A stretch of 64,000 bases of DNA from Neptunicoccus cionae (GTDB lineage Bacteria; Pseudomonadota; Alphaproteobacteria; Rhodobacterales; Rhodobacteraceae): the NCBI RefSeq assembly GCF_002860325.1, contig NZ_PKOJ01000001.1, positions 558,001-622,000 of the forward strand, in the 5' to 3' direction. Below, one piece after another: positions 51,492 through 60,278 of this stretch. Numbering within the stretch: the first letter of the stretch is position 1; the number at the start of each line of letters is the position of its first letter. A program made the position numbers and the translations under genes. Below the pieces are notes generated by a model that was not told the origin of the DNA, did no database searches, and saw nothing but the letters and a program-made list of their open reading frames with translations.

Positions 51492-52924
51492 TGGCACCCG
51501 TTGGAACAAAAGAGACACGAATAGAAGTCGATCTATGCGTCATTGGCGGTGGTTCCGGCGGATTGTCCGTGGCGGCAGGTGCTGTGCAAATGGGCGCGGA
51601 TGTTGTGCTGGTTGAAGGGCACAAGATGGGCGGTGACTGTCTGAATTATGGCTGCGTACCCTCCAAAGCGCTGATTGCCGCTGGCAAACATGCGCATGCT
51701 TTTAACACCGGTGCCCCGTTTGGTGTGGGTGTGGCCGAAGCAAAGGTCGATTTTGCTGCGGCCAAGGATCACGTACACCGTGTGATCGCAGGGATAGAAC
51801 CACATGACAGTGTGGAGCGGTTCGAGCGATTGGGCGTGACTGTTATCAAAGAGTACGGGAGTTTTGTTTCAGAGACAGAGCTGCGGGCTGGTGATACGCT
51901 CATCAAAGCGCGCCGCTTTGTCATTGCGACCGGTTCGTCGCCGTTGGTTCCACCGATTCCGGGATTGGAGGATGTGCCTTATTTCTCCAATGAAACCATT
52001 TTTGATCTACGGGATAAACCAGAGCATCTGATCATTATCGGCGGTGGCCCGATCGGAATGGAACTGGCGCAGGCGCACCGGCGGCTTGGCTGTGCGGTGA
52101 CTGTGATCGAGGGCGACAAGGCGCTGGGCAAGGATGACCCGGAGATGGCCGCGATTGTACTGGAGAATATTCGCGCTGAAGGGGTTGAGGTGATCGAAGG
52201 TGCCCAAGCCGAGAAGATCAGCAGTGCAGATGGGACAATTACCGTCCAAACCGGCGATGGGAAACAGTTTACAGGTTCGCATCTTTTGATGGCAGTAGGG
52301 CGGAAACCCAACGTGGACCGGCTTAATCTGGAAGCGGCGGGTGTGGAGCCTGCCAAGGGTGGGGTAAAGGTAGATGAAAGTCTGAAGACAACGAACAAAC
52401 GCATTTATGCGATCGGCGATGTCGCAGGAGGGCTGCAGTTTACCCATGTTGCCAATTACCACGCCGGTGTAATCATCCGCTCGGCGCTGTTCGGTCTGCC
52501 ATCCAAAGCCAAAACCGGCCACATCCCCTGGGCTACCTATACCGATCCGGAGCTGGCACAGGTCGGCCTGACAGAGGCACAGGCGCGCAAGGAACATGGT
52601 GACAAGCTTGAGGTGGTCCGGTTCGATTTCGCCGAGAACGATCGTGCAAGGGCCGAGCTGAAAACACGCGGGCTGGTGAAGGTTATGGTTGTAAAGGGGC
52701 GCCCCGTCGGCGCTTCTATTGCCGGTGCGCAAGCCGGTGAGCTGATCCAGATATGGGCGCTTGCCATTGCAAACAAGCTGAAGATGGGGGCCGTGGCCGC
52801 GATGGTTTCCCCCTATCCGACACTGGGAGAAGTGAACAAAAGGGCGGCTGGTGCCTATTTCACCCCGCGACTCTTTGACAATATCTGGGTGAAACGCTTT
52901 GTCCGCTTTGTACAGCGTTTTTGA
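51491..52924 (+). CDS. flavoprotein pyridine nucleotide-disulfide oxidoreductase (mercuric reductase-like)
   Basis: A 477-residue class I flavoprotein. GGGSGGLSVAAGAVQMGADVVLVE starts the FAD domain, Cys50-x4-Cys55 (CLNYGCVPSK) is the redox disulfide, IGGGPIGMELAQAHRRLG is the NAD(P) site, and TNKRIYAIGDVAGG the second FAD segment. The dimer interface ends YPTLGEVNKRAAGAYF. No N-terminal heavy-metal domain or C-terminal cysteine pair of MerA is present, so mercury reduction is unlikely. It is coupled to the VTT gene. GTG 51488 is an alternative start. Confidence 0.9.
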   Translation: MAPVGTKETRIEVDLCVIGGGSGGLSVAAGAVQMGADVVLVEGHKMGGDCLNYGCVPSKALIAAGKHAHAFNTGAPFGVGVAEAKVDFAAAKDHVHRVIAGIEPHDSVERFERLGVTVIKEYGSFVSETELRAGDTLIKARRFVIATGSSPLVPPIPGLEDVPYFSNETIFDLRDKPEHLIIIGGGPIGMELAQAHRRLGCAVTVIEGDKALGKDDPEMAAIVLENIRAEGVEVIEGAQAEKISSADGTITVQTGDGKQFTGSHLLMAVGRKPNVDRLNLEAAGVEPAKGGVKVDESLKTTNKRIYAIGDVAGGLQFTHVANYHAGVIIRSALFGLPSKAKTGHIPWATYTDPELAQVGLTEAQARKEHGDKLEVVRFDFAENDRARAELKTRGLVKVMVVKGRPVGASIAGAQAGELIQIWALAIANKLKMGAVAAMVSPYPTLGEVNKRAAGAYFTPRLFDNIWVKRFVRFVQRF

Positions 52925-52993
52925 TCTGGTAAAAGGCGACGTGCGTATCTTATACGGCGGGTCTGTTTTCCAGATACATGTTCAGGGGTCAGG

Positions 52994-54379
52994 ATGTTCC
53001 TAAGATCACTCTCCGGACGATTTCTTCTGCTGACGATTATATTCGTCATGCTGGCCGAAGTGCTGATCTTTGTACCCTCTGTTGCGCGATTTCGTGTGGA
53101 CTACTTGCAAGAGCGTCTTGAACGCTCCCAGATCGCATCATTGTCCTTGCTGGCAACGGCCAATGATATGGTGGAGCCGGAACTGGAAGCGGAATTGCTG
53201 GAAAATGCTGGCGTATTAAACATTGTTCTACGCCGTAACCAGATGCGCGAACTGATCCTTAGTTCGCCCATGACGGCGATGGTGGACGAGACCTATGATC
53301 TGCGGGACGCCACTGCACTGACCCTGATCCGCGATGCTTTTGCCACCATGCTGGAGCCGGAAGAGCGTGTCATCCGCGTGATGGGGGCGCCAGTGAAAGG
53401 CGCTGGCCTTTTGATCGAAGCAGCGATGGATGAAGCCCCGTTGCGGGCCGCGCTATGGGATTACGGACGCCGGATATTGCTGCTTTCAGCGGTGATTTCA
53501 ATTGTGACTGCCGGGCTTTTGTTTCTTGCAGTGCGCCGCTTTATGGTGCGTCCGATGGAGCGTCTGGTGCGACAGATCAAGAATTATGGGGATGCGCCCG
53601 AAGACAGCCGCCGCATTATCCAACCCAAAGCGACCGTAGCCGAACTTTTTGAAGCGGAAACAGCGCTGCAGGGGATGGAAATCCAGCTCAGCCAGTCGCT
53701 GCGCCAGAAAGAAAGGCTCGCCGCGCTGGGCGGCGCGGTTTCCAAAATCAGCCATGACCTGCGGAATATCCTGACGACGACACAGCTTCTGGCTGACCGG
53801 ATGGAGAACAGCCAGGATCCCGGAGTTCAGAAGATCGCGCCGAAGCTGCTGAACAGTCTTTCCCGCGCGGTGAACCTCTGTGAAAGCACGCTGACCTATG
53901 GCAAGGCGCAGGAAGTTGCGCCGAACCGGCGTCCCTTTGCGATGGATCATCTGCTGGAAGACGTGGTCGAAGCCGAGACACTGGCGATCGGGAACGGGAC
54001 AGTTGAGATCGTCGCCCTGCCTGCTCTCGGGATGGAGGTGATCGCGGACGAAGAACAGATCTACCGCGTGGTCAGCAACCTTGTACGCAATGCCCGTCAG
54101 GCGATGGAAACGGCCTCTGGCGGGCGGATTGAGATTGAAGGACGGGAGCAGCCGGACGGCTGGGAAATCCACGTGCGCGATACTGGTCCGGGCCTTCCGG
54201 AAAAGGCGCTCGACAATATCTTCAAGCCGTTTGAGGGTAATGTGCGCAAGGGTGGTACTGGCTTGGGTCTTGCCATCTCTGAAGAACTGGTGGCAGGGCA
54301 CGGCGGCAAACTGGAACTGGTTGAAAATTCGGAAAAAGGCGCGGCTTTTCGTGTCTGGTTGCCCCGCGGAGACGGGTGA
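52994..54379 (+). CDS. orphan sensor histidine kinase
   Basis: A 461-residue membrane kinase. Two helices (about residues 8-27 and 160-178) bracket a 130-residue periplasmic sensor domain of no recognised type. A HAMP-like linker follows. The phosphoacceptor His254 lies in SKISHDLRNIL, and the ATP-binding domain has NLVRNARQAM (N-box), DTGPGLPEKALDNIFKPF (G1/F) and GGTGLGLAISEELV (G2). No response regulator gene is adjacent. Its partner may be elsewhere. Confidence 0.9.
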   Translation: MFLRSLSGRFLLLTIIFVMLAEVLIFVPSVARFRVDYLQERLERSQIASLSLLATANDMVEPELEAELLENAGVLNIVLRRNQMRELILSSPMTAMVDETYDLRDATALTLIRDAFATMLEPEERVIRVMGAPVKGAGLLIEAAMDEAPLRAALWDYGRRILLLSAVISIVTAGLLFLAVRRFMVRPMERLVRQIKNYGDAPEDSRRIIQPKATVAELFEAETALQGMEIQLSQSLRQKERLAALGGAVSKISHDLRNILTTTQLLADRMENSQDPGVQKIAPKLLNSLSRAVNLCESTLTYGKAQEVAPNRRPFAMDHLLEDVVEAETLAIGNGTVEIVALPALGMEVIADEEQIYRVVSNLVRNARQAMETASGGRIEIEGREQPDGWEIHVRDTGPGLPEKALDNIFKPFEGNVRKGGTGLGLAISEELVAGHGGKLELVENSEKGAAFRVWLPRGDG

Positions 54380-54547
54380 AACCCCACGCCGCTCCGGATT
54401 GCTCTGTTTTGTTGTTTCTACCATGACAATGCCGCGCGTGAATGCGAACACTTCGAATATTCTTCGGCTCTAGTCAAAATAAATCGAATAATATCCCAAA
54501 AGACGCGACGTCGGTGGTGCAATGGTCAAAGTAATTCCTCCAGCCCT

Positions 54548-54581
54548 CGGTTAAGTTCCGGTTAAACACTGCCCTATAGAT
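54548..54581 (+). promoter_or_regulatory. promoter region of dgcN with phased direct repeats
   Basis: CGGTTAA occurs twice exactly 11 bp apart (54548-54554 and 54559-54565), on one face of the helix. They lie across the expected -35 position for a TATAGA -10 at 54575-54580, which is 16 bp upstream of the dgcN ATG. This layout suggests a regulator binding at or near the -35. Confidence 0.5.
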
Positions 54582-54596
54582 TCGAAGGAAACCGCT

Positions 54597-55598
54597 ATGA
54601 TTGAGACGCCGTATTTGTTGTTCCTGGGCGATGCGCCCGATGGTCTTGCTGCGAAGGTTGCACAAGGTATCAAGGACTGGCGTCCCGATGCGTCGCTCGG
54701 CCAGTATCGTATGGAAGGCTGCAAAGCCGACATGGGCATGCCGGACATGACCATTGACGAGGCTGTCGCCGCCGGTTGTAAAACGCTGGTGATCGGCGTG
54801 GCGAACCGTGGCGGGGTGATCTCTGCCGCATGGAAGGAAGTACTGGTAGAGGCGCTGAACAAAGGCATGGATATTGCCAGCGGTCTGCACAATCTGCTGC
54901 GGGACGAACCTGATCTGGTAGCCGCGGCCAAGGCCAATGGCCGGACCCTGCACGATGTGCGGATTCCGTCTGTGCAATACCCGATCGCAAACGGCAAGAA
55001 GCGCAGCGGTAAGCGGGTTCTGGCTGTCGGGACAGACTGTTCGGTTGGCAAAATGTACACAGGCATCGCGATGGAGCGGGAAATGCTGGAGCGTGGCATG
55101 AAAGCCACCTTCCGTGCGACCGGCCAGACTGGCATCCTGATCACAGGCAGCGGTGTACCACTGGACGCTGTAATTGCCGATTTCATGGCCGGTTCGGTGG
55201 AATATCTGACCCCTGACAACGATGACGATCACTGGGATCTGATTGAAGGACAGGGTTCGCTGTTCCATGTGTCCTATTCCGGTGTGACCATGGCGCTGGT
55301 GCATGGCGGCCAGCCTGATGCGCTGATTCTGTGCCACGAACCGACCCGCACCCACATGCGCGGTCTGCCGGAATATCAACAGCCGAGCCTGTCAACCCTG
55401 CGCGACACAGCCCTGCCGCTGGCGCAAGTGGCCAATCCTGCCTGTAAGGTTGTCGGCATTTCGGTCAACACGCAGCATATGTCCGAAGACGAAGCCAATG
55501 CCTACCTGCAACAGGTCGAAGCCGAGATGGGCTTGCCAACGGTTGATCCTTTCCGCCATGGTGCCGGTCGTCTGGTGGATGCGCTGGACGCAGTTTAA
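54597..55598 (+). CDS. dgcN: D-glutamate N-acetyltransferase DgcN (DUF1611 family)
   Basis: A 333-residue DUF1611 protein. Such proteins were described in marine bacteria as DgcN, acetylating D-glutamate as the first step of a D-glutamate catabolic route. GTDCSVGKMYTGIAMEREM is a P-loop-like nucleotide motif, followed by RATGQTGILITGSGVPLD and LIEGQGSLFHVSYSGVTMAL. The next two genes, a dgcA-type racemase and a D-amino acid transaminase, support this call strongly. Acetyl-CoA as donor is known for the family, not visible here. Confidence 0.86.
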   Translation: MIETPYLLFLGDAPDGLAAKVAQGIKDWRPDASLGQYRMEGCKADMGMPDMTIDEAVAAGCKTLVIGVANRGGVISAAWKEVLVEALNKGMDIASGLHNLLRDEPDLVAAAKANGRTLHDVRIPSVQYPIANGKKRSGKRVLAVGTDCSVGKMYTGIAMEREMLERGMKATFRATGQTGILITGSGVPLDAVIADFMAGSVEYLTPDNDDDHWDLIEGQGSLFHVSYSGVTMALVHGGQPDALILCHEPTRTHMRGLPEYQQPSLSTLRDTALPLAQVANPACKVVGISVNTQHMSEDEANAYLQQVEAEMGLPTVDPFRHGAGRLVDALDAV

Positions 55599-55655
55599 AG
55601 CCGAATTCTGACGGTCCGTCCATTTGTGCCGGGCCTGTTGCAACACTATCCGAAA

Positions 55656-55680
55656 CGGTTCCGGGCAATGTTCGGAACCG
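55656..55680 (+). promoter_or_regulatory. intercistronic hairpin between dgcN and dgcA
   Basis: CGGTTCCG pairs with CGGAACCG around a nine-base loop, ending 18 bp before the dgcA start. No U-run follows. It may tune dgcA translation or protect the dgcN mRNA end. Confidence 0.4.
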
Positions 55681-55698
55681 GTACGAAAGGACGACTCC

Positions 55699-56667
55699 GT
55701 GCAAATTACAGTTACCCCCGATGTCTTCAAACTCGCGCAGGTGTTTACCATCGCGCGGGGCTCCCGGACCGAGGCCAAAGTGCTGACAGTGCGGGTGACG
55801 CAGGACGGGGTGACAGGCTGGGGCGAATGTGTGCCCTATGCCCGCTACGGCGAAACGCTGGAGTCTGTGACCGACCAGATCAACAGCCTGTCCGGTGAAA
55901 TCGACCGCGAAGGCCTGCTTGACATGCTACCAGCCGGTGCTGCGCGGAACGCAGTAGACTGTGCGCTTTGGGATCTGGAGGCCAAGACCGCCGGAAAACG
56001 GGTCTGGGAACTGGCCGGACTGCCCGCGCCGAAACCGGAAATCACCGCCTATACCCTGTCGCTTGCCAGCCCTGCAGAAATGGAGAAGCAGGCGGCAGAG
56101 AATGCGTTCCGCCCGTTGCTGAAAACCAAACTGGGCGGCGGCGAGGAAGACGTGGCCCGCATCGAAGCGGTGCGTCGCGGTGCCAAGGACGCCCGTATTA
56201 TTGTGGATGCAAACGAAGGCTGGACGCCCGACCTTTATAAGACGCTTGCCCCTGTTCTGGTGCGTCTTGGTGTGGAAATGGTGGAACAACCGCTGCCCGC
56301 CGGTGAAGACGATGCTTTGCTGGAACTGCAACGTGTCCTGCCTGTTTGTGCGGATGAAAGCTGTCATGACAGCGCGTCCCTGTCCCATCTGGCTGGGAAA
56401 TATGACATGGCGAATATCAAGCTGGATAAAACCGGTGGTCTGACTGAAGCATTGCGCCTGCGCGAAGCATCCCTTGCGGCGGGCTATAAGGTGATGGTGG
56501 GCTGTATGGTCGGATCGTCCCTTGCGATGGCGCCAGCGACAATCGTAGCGCAGGGCGCGGCGGTAACTGATCTTGACGGTCCCCTGCTTCTGGCGCAAGA
56601 CCGCGAGGAACCTTTGAAATTTGACGAGGCTGGGGTCTATCCACCTTCAGCCGCACTATGGGGATAG
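55699..56667 (+). CDS. dgcA: N-acetyl-D-glutamate racemase DgcA (enolase superfamily)
   Basis: A 322-residue muconate-lactonising-type enolase. Catalytic lysines are in LLKTKLGGG and ANIKLDKTGG. Metal ligands follow in order in IIVDANEGW, EMVEQPLP and PVCADESCH. This fold includes dipeptide epimerases (YkfB), but the gene next to dgcN and a D-amino acid transaminase favours DgcA, which inverts N-acetyl-D-glutamate to the L form. The start is GTG 55699 with AAGGACG upstream; ATG-initiated longer ORFs are not supported. Confidence 0.85.
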   Translation: MQITVTPDVFKLAQVFTIARGSRTEAKVLTVRVTQDGVTGWGECVPYARYGETLESVTDQINSLSGEIDREGLLDMLPAGAARNAVDCALWDLEAKTAGKRVWELAGLPAPKPEITAYTLSLASPAEMEKQAAENAFRPLLKTKLGGGEEDVARIEAVRRGAKDARIIVDANEGWTPDLYKTLAPVLVRLGVEMVEQPLPAGEDDALLELQRVLPVCADESCHDSASLSHLAGKYDMANIKLDKTGGLTEALRLREASLAAGYKVMVGCMVGSSLAMAPATIVAQGAAVTDLDGPLLLAQDREEPLKFDEAGVYPPSAALWG

Positions 56668-56674
56668 AAAGACC

Positions 56675-57526
56675 ATGAGCCGTATTGTTTACCTGAACGG
56701 GGAATATCTGCCGGAAGAAGAGGCTAAAGTCTCGGTATTTGACCGTGGCTTTCTGATGGCCGACGGTGTGTATGAAGTTACGTCCGTTCTGGATGGCAAG
56801 CTTCTGGAATTTGAAGGCCACCTGAAGCGGCTGGAGCGGTCTTTGTCAGAGCTGGACATGGACAAGCCGGAAGGTTTTGACGACCTGCTGGACATTCACC
56901 GCGAACTGGTAAAGCGGAATAATGTGGAACAGGGCGGCGTCTACCTGCAAATCACCCGCGGTGCGGCGGATCGGGATTTCGTTTTCCCCAAAGACGCAAA
57001 GCCGACGCTGGTTCTGTTCACACAGTCCAAACCGCTGCTCGATACGCCTGCTGCGGAAAACGGGATTTCGGTGATCTTTGCCGATGACATCCGCTGGGGC
57101 CGCCGCGATATCAAGACGGTGCAACTGTTGTATCCGTCCATGTGCAAGATGATGGCGAAAGCGGCTGGTGCTGATGATGCGTGGCTGGTGGAAGACGGTT
57201 TCGTGACCGAAGGATCTTCGAATAATGCCTATATCGTCAAAGGCAACAAGATCATCACACGGGGGCTGTCCAATGACATCCTGCACGGGATCACCCGCGC
57301 GTCGCTTCTGAAATATGCCGCCGAAGCGCAGATGGAAATCGAAGAGCGCAACTTTACACCGGACGAGGCCCGCGATGCGGATGAGGCGTTTATCTCCTCG
57401 GCCTCTACTTTTGTGATGCCGGTTGTCAAGGTGGACGGTGCTGTGATCGGGGATGGCAAGCCGGGTTCTGTATCCAAACGGCTGCGGGAAATCTATGTGG
57501 ACGAGAGCCGCAAGCGGGCGATCTGA
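56675..57526 (+). CDS. dat: D-amino acid transaminase (class IV aminotransferase)
   Basis: A 283-residue fold-type IV PLP enzyme. The Schiff-base lysine is Lys147 in RRDIKTVQLLYP. DRGFLMADGVYE near residue 23 and TEGSSNNAYIV are D-amino acid aminotransferase landmarks. It moves amino groups between D-amino acids and 2-oxoglutarate, forming D-glutamate from D-alanine and others. Placed seven bases after dgcA, it can channel wall- or medium-derived D-amino acids into the DgcN/DgcA route. Branched-chain aminotransferase is less likely. Confidence 0.88.
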   Translation: MSRIVYLNGEYLPEEEAKVSVFDRGFLMADGVYEVTSVLDGKLLEFEGHLKRLERSLSELDMDKPEGFDDLLDIHRELVKRNNVEQGGVYLQITRGAADRDFVFPKDAKPTLVLFTQSKPLLDTPAAENGISVIFADDIRWGRRDIKTVQLLYPSMCKMMAKAAGADDAWLVEDGFVTEGSSNNAYIVKGNKIITRGLSNDILHGITRASLLKYAAEAQMEIEERNFTPDEARDADEAFISSASTFVMPVVKVDGAVIGDGKPGSVSKRLREIYVDESRKRAI

Positions 57527-57532
57527 TCACCA

Positions 57533-57566
57533 CCGCCGGCTCCTGAGTATTTGGGGAACATTGAAG
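57533..57566. repeat. dispersed intergenic element, copy C (degenerate)
   Basis: CCGGCTCCTGAGTATTTGGGG resembles the core of copies A and B but has a TCCTGA variant and no preceding hairpin. It lies between dat and a strong terminator. Confidence 0.4.
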
Positions 57567-57576
57567 CCCCGACCGG

Positions 57577-57613
57577 ACGAGCGCCTGAATGTCAGGCGCT
57601 CGTTTCCGTTTCA
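57577..57613 (+). terminator. terminator of the dgcN-dgcA-dat operon
   Basis: ACGAGCGCCTGA and TCAGGCGCTCGT form 12 perfect pairs around ATG, followed by TTCCGTTTC. It serves the plus-strand operon and lies just beyond the stop of the opposing DUF1244 gene, so it may act both ways. Confidence 0.88.
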
Positions 57614-57904
57614 GCCGTGGCTGTCTTTGAAAGCAGCTTTCTGCTGATCGCTGGCTTCTGTCTGGTACTTGTCTTTCCAGTCTTCAAAGGGCATGCCGTA
57701 AAAGGTTTCGCGGGCTTGGGCCTTGTCCATCTCGATGCCCTTTTCGTTTGCAGCTTCCTGATACCAGCGGGACAGGCAGTTGCGGCAGAAACCGGCAAGA
57801 TTCATCATGTCGATGTTTTGCACGTCGGTACGGTCCTGCATCAGGTGCTGTTGCAGGCGGCGGAAAGCGGCGGCTTCAAGTTCGATCTTGGTTTGGGCGT
57901 CCAT
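57611..57904 (-). CDS. DUF1244 domain-containing protein
   Basis: A 97-residue small cytoplasmic protein, mostly helical. The family core is visible in AFRRLQQHLMQDRTDVQNID, GFCRNCLSRWYQEAA with two conserved cysteines, and the YGMPFEDWKDKY end. No function is known for the family, which is widespread in alpha- and gammaproteobacteria. ATG 57904 is chosen because the ORF before it is not conserved-looking. Encoded 19 bp after an N-formylglutamate amidohydrolase gene on the same strand. Confidence 0.87.
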   Translation of the reverse strand: MDAQTKIELEAAAFRRLQQHLMQDRTDVQNIDMMNLAGFCRNCLSRWYQEAANEKGIEMDKAQARETFYGMPFEDWKDKYQTEASDQQKAAFKDSHG

Positions 57905-57923
57905 TTCACAAGTCCTTTGGTTG

Positions 57924-58658
57924 TTACAGTCGGGATATGGCGGCTTGCAGGTGGGGAACAAGGTAGCTTGCCCATTTTTCCTGCCCTTCCGGCGTGGCGA
58001 TGAGATCCTGCCGCAGTTCCAGCAGAGTGTGGAACAGGCCGTTTTGTAAGGCGTGCTGGTCCATCGTATCCCCCGTCAGATAGCCGGTATAGGGAACATT
58101 GTCACCGGTGGTGACGCTGGTGTCTCGGGCGAGTTCTGCCAGCAGATGCTCGGACAGGCGGCGGTCATCGTTGGAGAGCACGCCAATTTCCCACGGGCGG
58201 GGCGGGCGCCCGCGCAGTTGTGGCGTGAAACTGTGGACCGAGATCAGCACCGGACGGTCCTTCTGGCGGACCAGACGGGCAACTTCGGAGTGATAGGGGC
58301 GGTGGCATAGGGCCATACGCTTTTCCAGTTCCTCTGCATCCGCATAGCGGTTTGCCGGGATCAGTGTGCCGTCATAAAGCCGCATCAATAGGGTCGGATC
58401 ATCCGCGCCGCGGTTCGGGTCTATCACCAGACGGGAGAAATTGGAGCAGATTACCGGTGCATCCAGCATCCGCCCCAGATGTTCGGACACGCCGGCTGCG
58501 CCTATATCATAGGCAATGTGGCGGTTCATGTCTTCGGCGGGCAGCCCGAGATCTCCTCCGGCTATTTCCGTGGGAACTGTATTTGCTGCGTGATCGCACA
58601 GGATGATTATATTGGCCGGGCGGTTTTCGCCGCTTGTTACAAAAGGGAAATATTTCAT
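57924..58658 (-). CDS. N-formylglutamate amidohydrolase family protein (paralogue 2)
   Basis: A 244-residue FGase-family amidohydrolase. ILCDHAANTVP carries the metal-binding Asp-His. FSRLVIDPNRGADDP, SVHSFTPQLRG and LLELRQDLI follow in the same order as in the 13.9-14.7 kb paralogue, and the proteins are clearly related. No hut genes are here. Proximity to dgcN-dgcA-dat, whose end product is N-acetyl-L-glutamate, raises the possibility that it removes the acetyl group. That role is a hypothesis. Confidence 0.87.
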   Translation of the reverse strand: MKYFPFVTSGENRPANIIILCDHAANTVPTEIAGGDLGLPAEDMNRHIAYDIGAAGVSEHLGRMLDAPVICSNFSRLVIDPNRGADDPTLLMRLYDGTLIPANRYADAEELEKRMALCHRPYHSEVARLVRQKDRPVLISVHSFTPQLRGRPPRPWEIGVLSNDDRRLSEHLLAELARDTSVTTGDNVPYTGYLTGDTMDQHALQNGLFHTLLELRQDLIATPEGQEKWASYLVPHLQAAISRL

Positions 58659-58806
58659 ATACAGATGCCTGTTACCGAGATACGGCCAGAAATACGCGCA
58701 AGCGGGAGAAAGAACCAGAGCACAGGGTTCGATTTGCCATGAGGTTTTGGGCAGACATCCTGTGACAACCTGCTATAGAAGATGCGCAAAGAAAAAGGAT
58801 ACACCA

Positions 58807-60255
58807 ATGCGACGGATGAGAAGCGTAAAAATCGTGGCCACTCTGGGCCCTGCATCAGAGACTTATGACATGATCCGGGCATTGTTCGAGGCCGGAGCAG
58901 ACGTATTCCGCCTGAACATGAGCCACGGCTCCCATGAGGAAATCCGCGAGAAACACCAGACCATCCGCGATATCGAGCGTGACCTTGGCCGCCCCATCGG
59001 CATTCTGGCCGATTTGCAGGGTCCGAAGCTGCGTTGCGGTGTCTTTGCAAACGATGACGGCGAGATGCTGGAAGAGGGGGCTTCCTTCCGGTTTGATCTG
59101 GATGAAACGCCGGGGGATGCAAATCGCGTCTGCCTGCCTCATACAGAGATTTTCGAAGCGCTTGAGGTTGGCTCCACCCTGTTGGTGAATGACGGCAAGA
59201 TCCGTCTGGAAGTTACTGAATGCGGCGCGGATCACGCCACCTGTAAGGTGGTTGTGGGCGGGCAGATTTCCAACCGCAAAGGGGTGAACGTGCCCGATGT
59301 GGTGCTGCCACTGGCTGCGCTGTCGGAAAAAGACCGTGCCGATCTGGAGTTCGTGTGCGAGTTAGGTGTGGACTGGCTGGCGCTGTCCTTTGTGCAGCGC
59401 CCCGAAGATGTTCTGGAGGCGCGGGAACTGGCTGCCGGAAGGGCTTCTTTGATTTCCAAAATTGAAAAGCCTGCCGCAGTAAAGTCCTTTGATGCCATTC
59501 TAGAAGTCAGCGACGGAATCATGGTCGCGCGCGGTGATCTCGGGGTTGAACTTCCGGTCAGTCAGGTGCCACCGATCCAGAAACGTCTGGTGCGCCGCTG
59601 CCGCACGGCGGGCAAGCCGGTGATTGTGGCGACACAGATGATGGAAAGCATGATCGAGGCGCCTCTGCCGACACGGGCCGAAGTCTCGGATGTGGCGGCG
59701 GCGATCTATGAAGGGGCCGACGCGGTGATGTTGTCCGCAGAATCCGCTGCCGGCGCCTATCCGGTGGAAGCTGTCCGCACCATGAGCAGTGTGGCCGAGG
59801 AAGTAGAGGTCGATCCGACCTTCCGCCAGATTCTGGAAGCGTCGCGCACTGCGTCGCGGAATTCCGTTGCCGAGGCGATTACCGTAGCGGCGCGGGAGGT
59901 GGCCGAGACCACCGATATTAAAGCGATCTGTTGCTTCACCCATTCCGGTACGACAGCTATGCTGGCTGCGCGCGAACGTCCGCAAGTTCCGATCCTTGCC
60001 CTTACCCCGCTGGTGAATACCGCACGGAAGCTGACGCTTGTCTGGGGATTGCATTGCGTTGAAACGAGCGAAGTCGGGCGCTTCAAAATGGCGGTGGTCA
60101 GTGCGGCACGGGCGGCGCGGAACTATAATTTTGCCAAAGACACCGACAGGATCGTGGTGACAGCGGGCGTGCCGTTCAACCAGCCTGGCTCTACCAATAT
60201 TCTGCGGGTTGCGCCGGTGCAGGAGAAGCTTATCTTCGGTAGCGAAGATGACTAA
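58807..60255 (+). CDS. pyk: pyruvate kinase
   Basis: A 482-residue glycolytic enzyme (phosphoenolpyruvate + ADP to pyruvate + ATP). RSVKIVATLGPAS starts the barrel, FRLNMSHGSHE and ILADLQGPKLR follow, and ISKIEKPAAVKSFD holds the catalytic lysine. GIMVARGDLGVELP, ATQMMESMIEAPLPTRAEVSDVA and the C-terminal effector domain complete it. ATG 58807 has AAAGGATAC just upstream and is preferred over a longer in-frame ORF. It is divergent from the second N-formylglutamate amidohydrolase gene. Confidence 0.96.
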   Translation: MRRMRSVKIVATLGPASETYDMIRALFEAGADVFRLNMSHGSHEEIREKHQTIRDIERDLGRPIGILADLQGPKLRCGVFANDDGEMLEEGASFRFDLDETPGDANRVCLPHTEIFEALEVGSTLLVNDGKIRLEVTECGADHATCKVVVGGQISNRKGVNVPDVVLPLAALSEKDRADLEFVCELGVDWLALSFVQRPEDVLEARELAAGRASLISKIEKPAAVKSFDAILEVSDGIMVARGDLGVELPVSQVPPIQKRLVRRCRTAGKPVIVATQMMESMIEAPLPTRAEVSDVAAAIYEGADAVMLSAESAAGAYPVEAVRTMSSVAEEVEVDPTFRQILEASRTASRNSVAEAITVAAREVAETTDIKAICCFTHSGTTAMLAARERPQVPILALTPLVNTARKLTLVWGLHCVETSEVGRFKMAVVSAARAARNYNFAKDTDRIVVTAGVPFNQPGSTNILRVAPVQEKLIFGSEDD

Positions 60256-60278
60256 CTAACGACGCGGAGCCGTTCCAA

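Noticed and set aside
51491-52924. Mercuric reductase
   Set aside because: The redox disulfide is there, but the C-terminal vicinal cysteines and any mer genes are missing.
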